Assembly (NCBI GenBank): GCA_035528235.1
Contig: DATKZB010000180.1
Span: forward strand, 1-29,406
Direction of reading: 5' to 3'
DNA length: 29,406 nt
Source of the DNA: DATKZB01 sp035528235
Lineage (GTDB): Bacteria > Planctomycetota > Phycisphaerae > FEN-1346
Position numbers and translations under genes: made by a program. Under the pieces are notes generated by a model. That model was not told the origin of the DNA and did no database searches. It saw only the letters and a program-made list of their open reading frames with translations. Below are positions 8,109 through 16,526 of this stretch, one piece after another. Position 1 is the first letter of the stretch. Every line of letters begins with the position of its first letter.

Positions 8109-9473
8109 ATGGCCGACGCCGATTTCATCCGCCGCACCCTCGACGACCTCGGTGCCCGCGGCCTGTTGCGGCACCTGGTGGCGATGGGGTCGGCCGCCGG
8201 GCCGCACGTCCGCCTGGGCGGCCGGACGGTCCTCCAGTTCGCCTCCAACAATTACCTGGGCCTGGCCGGCGACCCCCGAGTCAAGGAGGCCGCACGCCGC
8301 GCCATCGACCGATGGGGCTGGGGCGCGGGCGCCAGCCGCCTCGTCTCGGGTCACACCGAGGCCCACGAGGCCCTGGAGGCCGACCTCGCCCGGTTCATGG
8401 GCACCGGGGCCACCCTCGTCTTCCCGACCGGGTACATGGCCAACCTGGGCGTCGTCGCGGCACTCGCCGGCCGGGGCGACACCGTCGTGATGGACCGGGC
8501 CAGCCACGCCAGCCTCTACGACGCGGTGCGCCTGGCGGGGGCGCGGATGGTCCGGTACCCCCAGTGCGATGCGCAGGCGGCGGCCCGCTCCCTTACGGTC
8601 GCGGCTCGGATACCGCGCCATGCGTCACGGCCGGGTGGCATGGTCATCCCGAAGGGTGACCATGTGTCTGGCTTCGGGGCGCGGGGCGCTGCACAGGGCC
8701 ACCGCTCCCTTACGGTCGCGGCTCGGAAGGTCGCGGCTCGGAAGGGCGCGACGCAGGGGGCCGCGGCCGGGAAGGGCGCGCGCGGCCGGGCGGTGCTCGC
8801 CACCGACACGGTCTTCTCGATGGACGGCAGCGCGGCCCCGCTGGCGGCCCTGGCCGACCTCTGCGGCCGCCAGGGCGCCATGCTCCTGGTCGACGAGGCC
8901 CACGCCCTGGGCGTCCTCGGGCCGACGGGGGCCGGCCTGGCCGAGGAACTCGGCGCGGCGTGGGCCGTCACGGCGACCGTCGGGACGCTCTCGAAGGCCC
9001 TGGGCGGCGTGGGCGGTTTCGTGGCGGCGCGGCGGGAGGTCATCGACCTGATCGTCAACCGGGCCCGCTCATTCATCTACACGACTGCCCTGCCTGCGGC
9101 GGCGTGCGAGGCGGCGCGGGCGGCCCTGGACATCCTCCGGGCGGAACCCGAGCGGCGCGAGCGCCTGCGGGCCCTCTCGCGAAGCCTGCGCGACCGGCTC
9201 CGGCAAGCCGGTCTCGACGTGCCCGAGGGCGAAACGCCCATCGTCCCGGTCGTCGTGGGCGAACCCGAGCGGGCCCTGGCGCTGGCGGCGGCGCTGCTGG
9301 AGAAGGGCATCTTCTGCCCGGCCATCCGGCCGCCGACGGTGCCACCCGGCACGAGCCGCCTGAGGATCAGCCTGACGGCCGAGCACACCGAGGAGGACGT
9401 CGAGCGGCTGGCGGGGGCGCTTGTCGAAGCACGCGGCGAAACTGGTTGCGCCGCAAAAAGCCCCCCCCGGTAG
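8109..9473 (+). CDS. Alpha-oxoamine synthase (BioF/KBL type) with in-frame repeat insertion
   Basis: A PLP-dependent acyl-CoA:amino acid C-acyltransferase of the 8-amino-7-oxononanoate synthase / 2-amino-3-ketobutyrate CoA ligase family. Motifs in order are FASNNYLGLAGDPRV, GAGASRLVSGHTEAHEAL, DRASHASLYDAV, TDTVFSMDG, LVDEAHALGVLG and TLSKALGGVGGF, with the PLP lysine at Lys296. The protein is 454 residues, while the family usually has 385-400. The surplus is explained by about 68 codons, residues 160-227, coding a repeat-derived peptide (RSLTVAAR twice). The reading frame is kept and all catalytic motifs remain on both sides. ATG 8109 was chosen over GTG 8091 because the family begins there; neither has a strong ribosome binding site. 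BioF, KBL or another oxoamine synthase cannot be separated without comparison. Confidence 0.85.
   Translation: MADADFIRRTLDDLGARGLLRHLVAMGSAAGPHVRLGGRTVLQFASNNYLGLAGDPRVKEAARRAIDRWGWGAGASRLVSGHTEAHEALEADLARFMGTGATLVFPTGYMANLGVVAALAGRGDTVVMDRASHASLYDAVRLAGARMVRYPQCDAQAAARSLTVAARIPRHASRPGGMVIPKGDHVSGFGARGAAQGHRSLTVAARKVAARKGATQGAAAGKGARGRAVLATDTVFSMDGSAAPLAALADLCGRQGAMLLVDEAHALGVLGPTGAGLAEELGAAWAVTATVGTLSKALGGVGGFVAARREVIDLIVNRARSFIYTTALPAAACEAARAALDILRAEPERRERLRALSRSLRDRLRQAGLDVPEGETPIVPVVVGEPERALALAAALLEKGIFCPAIRPPTVPPGTSRLRISLTAEHTEEDVERLAGALVEARGETGCAAKSPPR
8586..8789 (+). repeat. Repeat element inserted in frame within the BioF/KBL gene
   Basis: Two direct copies of a unit containing CTCCCTTACGGTCGCGGCTC lie at 8586-8609 and 8703-8726, with a partial third copy at 8731-8741. 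Between them is a perfect palindrome CATGGTCA/TGACCATG with a ten-base loop, around 8640-8665. The span is 204 bases, exactly 68 codons, and no stop occurs in the coding frame. The same unit occurs in intergenic DNA at 11726-11841. Confidence 0.8.
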
Positions 9474-9490
9474 CGGGGTCGGCCCGCCAC

Positions 9491-9600
9491 CAACAACGGC
9501 GCCGCTCGCTGGCGCTCGCGGCTAGCGACGGCGCGACCAGCCCGGCCCCCCGGCGCCAACAACGGCGCCGCTCGCTTGCGCTCGCGGCTAGCAGCGGCGC
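9491..9600. repeat. Direct 44-base repeats between convergent genes
   Basis: Copies at 9491-9534 and 9557-9600 both read CAACAACGGCG followed by CGCTCGCTGGCGCTCGCGGC (T for one G in copy 2) and GCTAGC. The core recurs at 19794-19826. They lie in the 147-base gap between the convergent BioF/KBL and sugar-binding protein genes and may form structure that ends transcription from both sides. Confidence 0.8.
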
Positions 9601-9620
9601 ACCCGCGCTTGCCCGGCGGG

Positions 9621-10568
9621 CTACTTCACGTCGTCGGGCGTGATGAGTTGTGTGGGGACGGGCGTGGTCTCGGGCAGCGGTTCGCCCTTGAGGGCCTGCA
9701 GGGCGCACTCGACGCCCAGGGCGCCCATCATGGCGGGGTTCTGTTCGATGGTGGCGTGCATCTCGCCGCGCTTCATCGCCTCGCGGGCCAGGTCGATGTT
9801 GTCGTAGCCCACGATGATGATCTCGCCGATGCGTCCGCGGGCCTTGGCGGCCGCAATGGCCCCAAGGGCCATCTTGTCGTTCGCGCACAGGATGCCGTGG
9901 ACGTCGGGGTTGGCCGCCAGCAGGGCGCTGGCCACCTGCTGGGCCTCCTCGGTGTGCCAGTGGGCCGACTCGCTGCCGGCGACCTCGAACCCAGCCTCGG
10001 CGACGGCGGCCTCGAACCCGGCGCGCCGGGCCTCGGCGTTCTCGACGCCGTCGATGCCGCGAAGGATCAGGACGCGGCCCTTCTTGCCCTCCGGCAATTT
10101 CTTCTTGATGAGGTCGCAGGCGTAGGCCCCCACGGTCCGGGCGCCCTCGCGGTTGTCGGGGCCGATGAACGTGGCCACCTTCAGGCCCTGCTTGGCGGCC
10201 TCGTCGGGGCTGATGCGGTTGTCGATGTTGACGATGGGCACCTTGGCCTCCTGGGCCCTGACCAGGGGCGTGACGATGCCGACGCTGGAGGCTGGGGCGA
10301 TGACGATGGCCTGCGTGCCGCGGCTGAGCATGGTCCGCACCAGGTCGGCCTGGCGGTCGACGTCGGTCTCGGACTCGATGCCGACGGCCTCCAGCCGGAC
10401 GCCCAGCGCCTTGGCCTTCTCGGCGGCCCCCTTCTCCATGGCCTGGAAGAACGGGTTCGTCGTCGCCTTGTAGATGAGGGCGATGCGGGCGCCGCTGCCG
10501 GCGTCCTGGCAGCCGGCGAGGGTCAGGCCGGTCGCCGCCGCAAGAACGATCCATGTCGAATATTTCAT
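9621..10568 (-). CDS. Sugar-binding lipoprotein of an ABC importer (RbsB-like)
   Basis: A 315-residue periplasmic binding protein of the ribose/galactose group (Peripla_BP_4). It opens with a lipoprotein signal peptide, lipobox LAGC with Cys20. The first strand and loop IALIYKATTNPFFQAMEKGA is the standard ligand-binding start. Later come QAIVIAPASS, VPIVNIDNRI, the DGVENAEARRAGFEAA region, ILCANDKMALGAI and IIIVGYDNID. The start is supported by AAGGAGA just upstream. The permease gene follows upstream on the same strand with 48 bases between, so the two are probably one operon with the permease first. No ATP-binding subunit is present. The ligand is likely a monosaccharide, but the sequence does not say which. 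Confidence 0.93.
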   Translation of the reverse strand: MKYSTWIVLAAATGLTLAGCQDAGSGARIALIYKATTNPFFQAMEKGAAEKAKALGVRLEAVGIESETDVDRQADLVRTMLSRGTQAIVIAPASSVGIVTPLVRAQEAKVPIVNIDNRISPDEAAKQGLKVATFIGPDNREGARTVGAYACDLIKKKLPEGKKGRVLILRGIDGVENAEARRAGFEAAVAEAGFEVAGSESAHWHTEEAQQVASALLAANPDVHGILCANDKMALGAIAAAKARGRIGEIIIVGYDNIDLAREAMKRGEMHATIEQNPAMMGALGVECALQALKGEPLPETTPVPTQLITPDDVK

Positions 10569-10616
10569 CCGAGTCTCCTTCGCGGGTAACGCGTTACTCC
10601 GGGGCTCTTCGGCCGG

Positions 10617-11621
10617 TCACTGGGGGCGCTTCAGCCGGTCGACGAGCACCGTCGCAATGACGACCGACCCAATGATAACCCACTGCCAGTGGGTCGGCAC
10701 AAGCATAAAGTGCAGGCCGTACTGGAGGACGCCCATGATGAGGGCCCCCAGGAAGGTGCCGATCACGCTGCCGCGGCCGCCCGACAGACTCGTCCCGCCG
10801 ACGATGACGGCCGCAATGGCGTACAGTTCCAGGCCGTCGCCCGCCAGGGGGTCGCCCAGGCTGTTGCGCGACCAATACACCAGGCCCGCCAGGCCGGCGG
10901 CCAGACCGCTGATAAGAAACGTGACGATCCGAATCAGGCCGACCCGGATGCCGCACAGGCGGGCCGTCTCGGCGCTGCCGCCCACCGCGAAGACGTGCCG
11001 GCCGAAGACCGTGCCCGTCAGGACCACGTGCCCGACGATCATCACCACCAGGCTGACCCCGATGGGCAGGAACCGCTGGACGGCCAGCGGCGGACTGAAA
11101 TCGGAACCGATGCTCTTGCCCCCCGCCGCCACCATCGCCAGGCCCCGGGCCACCATCATCATGCCCAGCGTCACGATGAACGAGGGGATGCGGAACCGCA
11201 CGCTGACGGCCCCGTTGGCGAGACCCGCCGCCAGGCCGCACCCCAGACACGCCGCCAGGCCGACCACGAACGAGCCGGTCGCGTTGGCCACCACGACCAG
11301 AAGGACGTGCGTCAGGGCGATGAGCCGCCCGACCGACAGGTCGATGCCGCCGCCGATGATGGCGAACGTCATGCCGACGCCCAGAATCAGGTTGATGGCG
11401 CACGAGCCACCGATGTCGATGGCGTTGTCCCACGTCAGGAAGTACGGCCAGTGGACGGTGCCGGTGGACCAGTCGATGGCGCTCAGGAGGGTCCAGAGGA
11501 TGATCTCGGCCACCAGGACCGCCGCCAGCACAAACGCGCGGCCGGTGGTGATGCGACTGCGGAGGTCCGCCACGGCGTTGCCCCCGGCGACCCGATGCCA
11601 CGAAAGCCGCGCGGCGGCCAT
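10617..11621 (-). CDS. ABC importer permease (RbsC-like, BPD_transp_2)
   Basis: A 334-residue polytopic membrane protein with about nine to ten hydrophobic segments. The EAA-like signature region NAIDIGGSCAINLILGVGMT, the family motif GGGIDLSVGRLIAL, and the C-terminal IVGGTSLSGGRGSVIGTFLGAL are diagnostic of RbsC/XylH-type sugar permeases. ATG 11621 gives the usual length. The frame stays open upstream to 11852, but that part is coded by the dispersed repeat at 11726-11841 and has repetitive content (GRGSVLAGRGSV), so I left it out. It pairs with the RbsB-like lipoprotein. The RbsA-type double ATPase that both need must be outside this window or shared with another importer. Confidence 0.9.
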   Translation of the reverse strand: MAAARLSWHRVAGGNAVADLRSRITTGRAFVLAAVLVAEIILWTLLSAIDWSTGTVHWPYFLTWDNAIDIGGSCAINLILGVGMTFAIIGGGIDLSVGRLIALTHVLLVVVANATGSFVVGLAACLGCGLAAGLANGAVSVRFRIPSFIVTLGMMMVARGLAMVAAGGKSIGSDFSPPLAVQRFLPIGVSLVVMIVGHVVLTGTVFGRHVFAVGGSAETARLCGIRVGLIRIVTFLISGLAAGLAGLVYWSRNSLGDPLAGDGLELYAIAAVIVGGTSLSGGRGSVIGTFLGALIMGVLQYGLHFMLVPTHWQWVIIGSVVIATVLVDRLKRPQ

Positions 11622-11725
11622 CGGCGGCCACCCGCGTCGCGCCCCGCGCACTATAGCACCAGCGCCGGAAACGCTCAACGCAATAACGGGCCGCGCCCGT
11701 GACCCCTCCGTTTCGGGGGGCGAAA

Positions 11726-11841
11726 CCGAGCCGCGACCGGCAAGAACCGAGCCGCGACCAGCAAGAACCGAGCCGCGACCGTAAGGGAGCGGTAGGCCCG
11801 CCCCGCCAGCACGGCACCGCTCCCTGACGGTCGCGGCTCGG
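11726..11841. repeat. Cluster of CGGTCGCGGCTCGG repeats with an inverted pair
   Basis: Minus-oriented partial copies of CCGAGCCGCGACC stand at 11726-11738 and about 11747-11759, a full minus-oriented copy at 11768-11791, and a plus-oriented copy at 11818-11841. The last two are inverted repeats of about 24 bases with a 26-base loop and could form a strong hairpin between the toroid-DUF4159 gene and the permease gene. It is the same unit as the insertion in the BioF/KBL gene. Confidence 0.85.
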
Positions 11842-11885
11842 ATACGGCGCAACGCCGAGCGCCACCTGCCACCATGGCCAGCGCC

Positions 11886-14198
11886 CTACGGTTCGAGACC
11901 GTACAGGAGGATGTTGATCGCCAGCGGCCGCGCGCCATCCGGCAACACCGTCCGGGCGCCGAACGTCGTCAGGCCGTCCATTCCGTCGGCCAGGCCATAC
12001 GGGCTGTACACCATGACGAGGTGCCCGTTGCGCTCCAGCCCCAGCAGCACGGGCCGGGCGAGGTCGGGCGACTCGGCCTTGACGGCGTCGCTGTAGCCGA
12101 CCGTCTCGACGCGCGTCCCCACCTTGCCGCTGAAGATGGGGTGATCGGGCGGCAGTTCCTTGAGTTCCTCGCCGGGGTACATCTCGGCGGCCAGGTCGCG
12201 GACGGTCTTGTCGAACGCCGGCCGGCCGCAGCAGGCATGGACCCACAGGAACCCGCCCTGCTCCAGGAAGTGTTTCAGTGCCGCGCGCTCCTCGTCCGAC
12301 AGCCGGAACGTGTTGTGGCCGGTCAGGTACAGGATGTCGAACGCCCCGCGGTTCGGGTCGGTCAGCCGGACGGGCACGGGCCGGCTGTTGATGGCCACGC
12401 CGAAGCGGTCGGCCACCTCCTTCAGGACCGACGGCAGGGCGAACGGCCGAGGCCGCCAGTCGCCGTCGTGCTGAATCTGGCCGATGCGGCTGGCGGCGCG
12501 CGGGGCCGGCGCGGTCGCGGACTCGGCCGGCAACGCCAGGACGGTCGCCGGGGCGAGGCGGTCGGGCAGGGCCTCGCCGCCGACCGCGTAGACGGCCAGA
12601 TTCTCGCCCAGGCGAAGGGCATCGTCGGCCTGGTCGGGGTTAGCCGCCGCCCACAGGTCGCCGAGGCCCTTCGGGGCCAGGACGACGGCCGCGCGGCAGC
12701 CGATGGTCATGACCTCCAGGTCCTTGGGCGTCAGGTGGTGGACGGCCCGGGCGATGGGGTGGTCGGCGGTGAGCGGCTCGAACTTGGCGTCCGGCAACTG
12801 CTCGGCCATGAACCGCCGCACGCTTTCCGTGAAGGTGGCGTCGCCGCCTTCGGCGTCGAGCAGGATGAGGCCGCCCTGCTCCACGTATTCCTTGATCCGC
12901 CCGACCGACGCGGCCAGCATGCGAAGCGGCCCGCGCCCGGTCACGTGCAGGATGGGCGCCGCCAGGTATTCGGTCAGCGGGGCGTCGCTGGCAACGGTCT
13001 GCCAGTCGACGTCGCCGCCGCCCAGGCGTTTGCCGAGGAACCGCACCAGGTGGTCCAGGTCGCGCGGGTCGCGCCGCCAGGCGCCCTGCCACTCCAGACG
13101 CTGGACGATGAGCGGCTTGAAACCCTTGGCCAGGAACAGCAGGCACAAGGCGTCGTGGTAGACCCGGTCGGTCCATCGGCCGTCGGGCCGCTGGCCGCGC
13201 AGCAGCAGGGCCGTGCCCTCGCGGAACCAGTCGTGCCCGCCGAAGGTGCGCCGGCCGGTGGTCACGCCGGCCCGTTCGAGGGCCCAGAGCCAGAAGTAAT
13301 ACCAGGCCAGTTCGCGGTTCGGGTTTTCGCGGAGCGAATAGTTCTCGCCGAGCCACTCGATGCCGCGCTCCACCGCCGCCCGGCGCTCGGCCGACCCCTC
13401 GGCCGACCCCGACTTCGCCAACCGCTGGTGACACAGTTCCAGGCTCGCGACCACCGCCGCCGTGATGCTGCCGTAGGCCTCGGCCGGGTCGGGGTCGTGG
13501 TAGACGTACCCCCATCCGCCTCCGGGCAACTGCGCGGCACGCAGGCGCCGGTCGGCCTTGTGCCACACGTCGCTCGGCACGCGGGCCCCGGCGCGGTCGG
13601 CCTCCGAGAGGGCCAGGATGGCGAACTGGGTGTTCGAAGCGTCGGGCCGCTCGTACGCCCGGCGGAGTTCAACCTCGGTCCGGGCCGCCTCCAGGGCGCC
13701 GCTCACCTTCAGGTCGGTCAGGGCCGACGGCGGTGGCCGGCCGTAACCCCAGGCGCCGGTGGCGTGCTGAAGGGCCACCAGCCAGTCGGCCGCGGCCTGG
13801 ATCTCGGCCTTGTACCGGACGGGGTCGGCGGCGGCCAGGGCCAGGATCTTCAGCGACACGACGTACGTGCTCTCGTTGGTGGTGCGGCGGACGTGTTCGA
13901 GGGCGGCCGCGACCGGCTTCTCGTCGGGCGCGACGCCCGCTTGGAGCAGCGCATAGACGGCCAGGGCCGTGACGCCGCCTTTCTGGGCGTAATCGGGCCA
14001 GCGGCCGTCGGGCTGCTGGGCCCGTTTGATGGACTCGATGCCCCGCAGGATGGCCGCCCGAACTTGGCGGCCGGTCACCGGTTCCTGGGCACCGGCGGGA
14101 TGGGGAAAAGCGCTAACCGCGGCCGCGACAATCGCCGATACAAAGAGAGCGCGAGCCGTCGTCGGCCACCGCGAGACGCTGGACTCTCTAGCGGCCAT
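11886..14198 (-). CDS. Secreted alpha/alpha-toroid plus DUF4159 protein
   Basis: A 770-residue protein with a signal peptide (residues 1-38, ending AGA-QEP). Residues about 45-360 form a prenyltransferase/squalene-cyclase-like alpha/alpha toroid, with repeated QQPDGRWPDY, HATGAWGYG and LPGGGWGYVY turns. The second half has two Rossmann-like amidotransferase-type modules. The first contains APILHVTGRGPL and GGLILLDAEGGDATF; the second is a clear DUF4159 with DILYLTGHNTFRLSDEE, GGFLWVHACCGRPAF and a final DGARPLAINILLYG. No DDTA or DCTAE motif of true terpene cyclases is present, so it is probably not an enzyme on terpenes. It lies 149 bases from MoxR in the opposite direction. The function is unknown; a peptide- or glycan-binding scaffold is my guess. 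Confidence 0.85.
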   Translation of the reverse strand: MAARESSVSRWPTTARALFVSAIVAAAVSAFPHPAGAQEPVTGRQVRAAILRGIESIKRAQQPDGRWPDYAQKGGVTALAVYALLQAGVAPDEKPVAAALEHVRRTTNESTYVVSLKILALAAADPVRYKAEIQAAADWLVALQHATGAWGYGRPPPSALTDLKVSGALEAARTEVELRRAYERPDASNTQFAILALSEADRAGARVPSDVWHKADRRLRAAQLPGGGWGYVYHDPDPAEAYGSITAAVVASLELCHQRLAKSGSAEGSAERRAAVERGIEWLGENYSLRENPNRELAWYYFWLWALERAGVTTGRRTFGGHDWFREGTALLLRGQRPDGRWTDRVYHDALCLLFLAKGFKPLIVQRLEWQGAWRRDPRDLDHLVRFLGKRLGGGDVDWQTVASDAPLTEYLAAPILHVTGRGPLRMLAASVGRIKEYVEQGGLILLDAEGGDATFTESVRRFMAEQLPDAKFEPLTADHPIARAVHHLTPKDLEVMTIGCRAAVVLAPKGLGDLWAAANPDQADDALRLGENLAVYAVGGEALPDRLAPATVLALPAESATAPAPRAASRIGQIQHDGDWRPRPFALPSVLKEVADRFGVAINSRPVPVRLTDPNRGAFDILYLTGHNTFRLSDEERAALKHFLEQGGFLWVHACCGRPAFDKTVRDLAAEMYPGEELKELPPDHPIFSGKVGTRVETVGYSDAVKAESPDLARPVLLGLERNGHLVMVYSPYGLADGMDGLTTFGARTVLPDGARPLAINILLYGLEP

Positions 14199-14347
14199 GG
14201 GGTGCCTCGTCAGCGGTTTTTCGGCCCCTCGCCAGCATTATCGGCCAACGCCACGAGAGGGCTTCAGGGCAAACGCCTCGGGCATACGGCATGTAACCGT
14301 TGTGCGAAAAACAACTTACGAACACCGTGCCGCCTGGCGAAACCGAT

Positions 14348-15376
14348 ATGGATTACGACCAGCAACTCCAGCAGTTCAAACGCCTCCGCGACCGCCTCGT
14401 CGCCGAAGTCGGCCGACGCATTATAGGGCAACGCGAAGTCGTTGACCAGATGCTAGCCACCGTCTTCGTGGGCGGGCACTGCCTGCTCGTGGGCGTGCCG
14501 GGACTGGCCAAGACCATGATGGTCCGCAGCCTGGCGGCCGCGCTCGACCTCGGCTTCAAGCGGATCCAGTTCACGCCCGACCTCATGCCGTCGGACATCA
14601 CCGGCACCGACCTGGTGGACCAGCGGAGCGACGGCCGCCGCGAGTTCCGCTTCGTCCAGGGGCCCATCTTCACCAACATCGTCCTGGCCGACGAGATTAA
14701 CCGCGCGCCGCCCAAGACCCAGTCGGCCCTGCTGGAGGCCATGCAGGAACGCCAGGTGACCGTCGGCCACGACACGTACACCCTGCCGCAGCCGTTCTTC
14801 GTCATCGCCACGCAGAACCCGATTGAGCAGGAGGGCACGTACCCGCTGCCCGAGGCTCAACTCGACCGGTTCCTGTTCGCCATTCACGTGCCGTACCCGA
14901 CGGCGGCCGAAGAGGAACGCATCCTCATGGTGCCGACCGGCCCGGCGGCCGCGACCGCGAGCACGACCCGCATCCTCGACGCCGCCCAGATCCGATCGCT
15001 CCAGGAGGCGGTCCTGGCGGTGCCGGTGTCGCGGTACGTGGTGGCGTACGCGGCCAAACTCGTCCGGGCCACGCGACCCACCGACCCCACCGCGCCCGAC
15101 CTCGTCAAGGAGATGGTCGACTGGGGCGCCGGCCCGCGGGCCGGTCAGCACCTGGTTCTGGCCGGCAAGGCCTTCGCCGCCATGGCCGGCCGCGCGGCGG
15201 TGGCCGTGGACGACATTCGCGCCGCGGCCGTGCCGGTGCTGAGGCATCGCGTGGCGACGAATTTCGCCGCCGAGACGGCCGGCCTCGACTCGGTGGGCAT
15301 CATCCAGCGGCTCCTGAAGGAGGTGCCGGAGCCGCCCGTCCGCCGGTATGCCGGCGTGGCGGCGGCCGAGGCGTAA
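14348..15376 (+). CDS. MoxR-family AAA+ ATPase
   Basis: A 342-residue MoxR ATPase. Walker A is GVPGLAKT at residues 49-56, Walker B IVLADEINRAPPKTQSALLE, then the sensor region FFVIATQNPIEQEGTYPLPE and the C-terminal lid helices. These ATPases act as chaperones for proteins with von Willebrand A domains, two of which follow at once. ATG 14348 gives the family's normal N-terminus (MDYDQQLQQF); an earlier ATG in the same frame at 14300 adds a non-family tail. No strong ribosome binding site is visible. The DUF58 gene starts 12 bases after its stop, so translation is probably coupled. Confidence 0.95.
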   Translation: MDYDQQLQQFKRLRDRLVAEVGRRIIGQREVVDQMLATVFVGGHCLLVGVPGLAKTMMVRSLAAALDLGFKRIQFTPDLMPSDITGTDLVDQRSDGRREFRFVQGPIFTNIVLADEINRAPPKTQSALLEAMQERQVTVGHDTYTLPQPFFVIATQNPIEQEGTYPLPEAQLDRFLFAIHVPYPTAAEEERILMVPTGPAAATASTTRILDAAQIRSLQEAVLAVPVSRYVVAYAAKLVRATRPTDPTAPDLVKEMVDWGAGPRAGQHLVLAGKAFAAMAGRAAVAVDDIRAAAVPVLRHRVATNFAAETAGLDSVGIIQRLLKEVPEPPVRRYAGVAAAEA

Positions 15377-15388
15377 ACGCGACGGCCC

Positions 15389-16294
15389 ATGGTTCGCCCC
15401 GAACAATACCTGCTGCCCGAGGTGGCCCGGCAAGTCCGGCGGCTCGACCTCCGGGCCAAGTTCATCGCCGAGGGGTTTCTGTCGGGCCTCAACGACTCGC
15501 CCCGGCGCGGACTGAGCCTCGAGTTCGCCGAGCACCGCAAGTACGTGCCAGGCGACGATTCGAAATCTCTCGATTGGACCGCCTGGGCCAGGACCGACCG
15601 CCTGTACGTCCGAACCTACCGGGCCGAGACGAACCTCGACGCCTACGTCCTGCTCGACACCAGCCGCAGCATGGCCTACGCCGCCGCGCCCGGCGCGATG
15701 ACGAAACTCCAGTACGCCACGTGCCTGGCGGCCGCCCTGGGGTACCTGCTGACGAGGCAGCGCGACGCCGTCGGCCTCGGCCTCTTGGGCACGGACCTGG
15801 CGCGGCTCCTGGCCCCGCGATCCGGCCGACGGCAACTCGTGCGCGTCCTGGCAGAACTCGCCGCCGCCCAGGGCCGAGGCACGACCGCCCTGGCGCCCGG
15901 CCTCCACACGTTGGCCGGCCGGGTCAGGCGCCGAAGCCTCGTCCTGCTTCTGTCGGACCTCGTGGACGAGCCCGGGCCGGTCCTGGAGGCCCTCCGGCAC
16001 CTGGCGTTCCGCGGGCACGACATCATCGTGTTCCAGATTCTCGACGCGGCCGAGCGCGACCTTGCCGACGTCGAGGGCCCCGTCGTGCTCGAGGACCCCG
16101 AGACGGGCGCCCAGGTGGCCACCGACGCCGACCACATCCGCGCCGCCTACGCCCGGCGGGTGCGCGAGTTCGTGGCCGGATACGAGCGCGGCGTGCGGGA
16201 CCTGGGGGGCGACTTCGTCGGCCTGACCACCTGCACGCCATTCGACCAGGCCCTGTGCCGCCTCCTGACGGACCGACGACGACGACGCTCGTAG
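15389..16294 (+). CDS. DUF58 protein with vWA-like fold
   Basis: A 301-residue cytoplasmic DUF58 protein. It has the family motif EFAEHRKYVPGDDSKSLDW, then the metal-site-like DTSRSM at the start of a von Willebrand A-type fold, and LVLLLSDLVDE for the later strand. It is the standard partner of MoxR in Bat-type operons and follows that gene by 12 bases. The C-terminus ends in a run of arginines, RRRRRS, that is not typical. After its stop there is a 232-base gap holding three hairpins, so expression of the next gene may be partly uncoupled. Confidence 0.94.
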   Translation: MVRPEQYLLPEVARQVRRLDLRAKFIAEGFLSGLNDSPRRGLSLEFAEHRKYVPGDDSKSLDWTAWARTDRLYVRTYRAETNLDAYVLLDTSRSMAYAAAPGAMTKLQYATCLAAALGYLLTRQRDAVGLGLLGTDLARLLAPRSGRRQLVRVLAELAAAQGRGTTALAPGLHTLAGRVRRRSLVLLLSDLVDEPGPVLEALRHLAFRGHDIIVFQILDAAERDLADVEGPVVLEDPETGAQVATDADHIRAAYARRVREFVAGYERGVRDLGGDFVGLTTCTPFDQALCRLLTDRRRRRS

Positions 16295-16315
16295 CGCGTT
16301 TCAAGATTGGGTCTT

Positions 16316-16447
16316 TGCGCGGTGGGTCCCCGCACCCACCGCGCACAACTTGGCGTGGGCCCCTTGAGAGCCCGCGCGGTGGCCTTCCCAGGCCACCGCG
16401 AGTTGACGCAGGACAACCTGTCGCGGCGGCCTAGGAAGGCCGCCGCG
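16316..16447. repeat. Three hairpins of the paired family (one type 1, two type 2)
   Basis: 16316-16345 has stem TGCGCGGTGGGT/ACCCACCGCGCA with loop CCCCGC (type 1). 16375-16400 has stem CGCGGTGGCC/GGCCACCGCG with loop TTCCCA (type 2). 16422-16447 has stem CGCGGCGGCC/GGCCGCCGCG with loop TAGGAA (type 2, inverted). Between the last two, one stem pair has changed from T-A to C-G on both sides, so pairing is kept. They lie inside the MoxR-DUF58-BatA operon. Confidence 0.88.
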
Positions 16448-16526
16448 CACGGTGGCAACGAGTTGACAAAGTAGCCCTTGCAAGCCGTGCACAGCCGGAC
16501 CACAAACGCGACGGATCGAGAAACCG

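Noticed and set aside
9491..9600. CRISPR-like array
   Set aside because: There are only two copies, with a 22-base spacer and further copies elsewhere in the window as single units, so it is a dispersed repeat and not an array. No cas genes are present.
14199..14347. Promoter for the divergent genes
   Set aside because: GATAAT exists on the minus strand but no matching -35 lies at 15-19 bases, and no good pair was seen for MoxR. A non-housekeeping sigma factor may be used.
11874..14426. An 850-residue open frame on the plus strand
   Set aside because: It is antisense to the toroid-DUF4159 gene, which has a signal peptide and clear motifs. The composition is that of a mirror frame.
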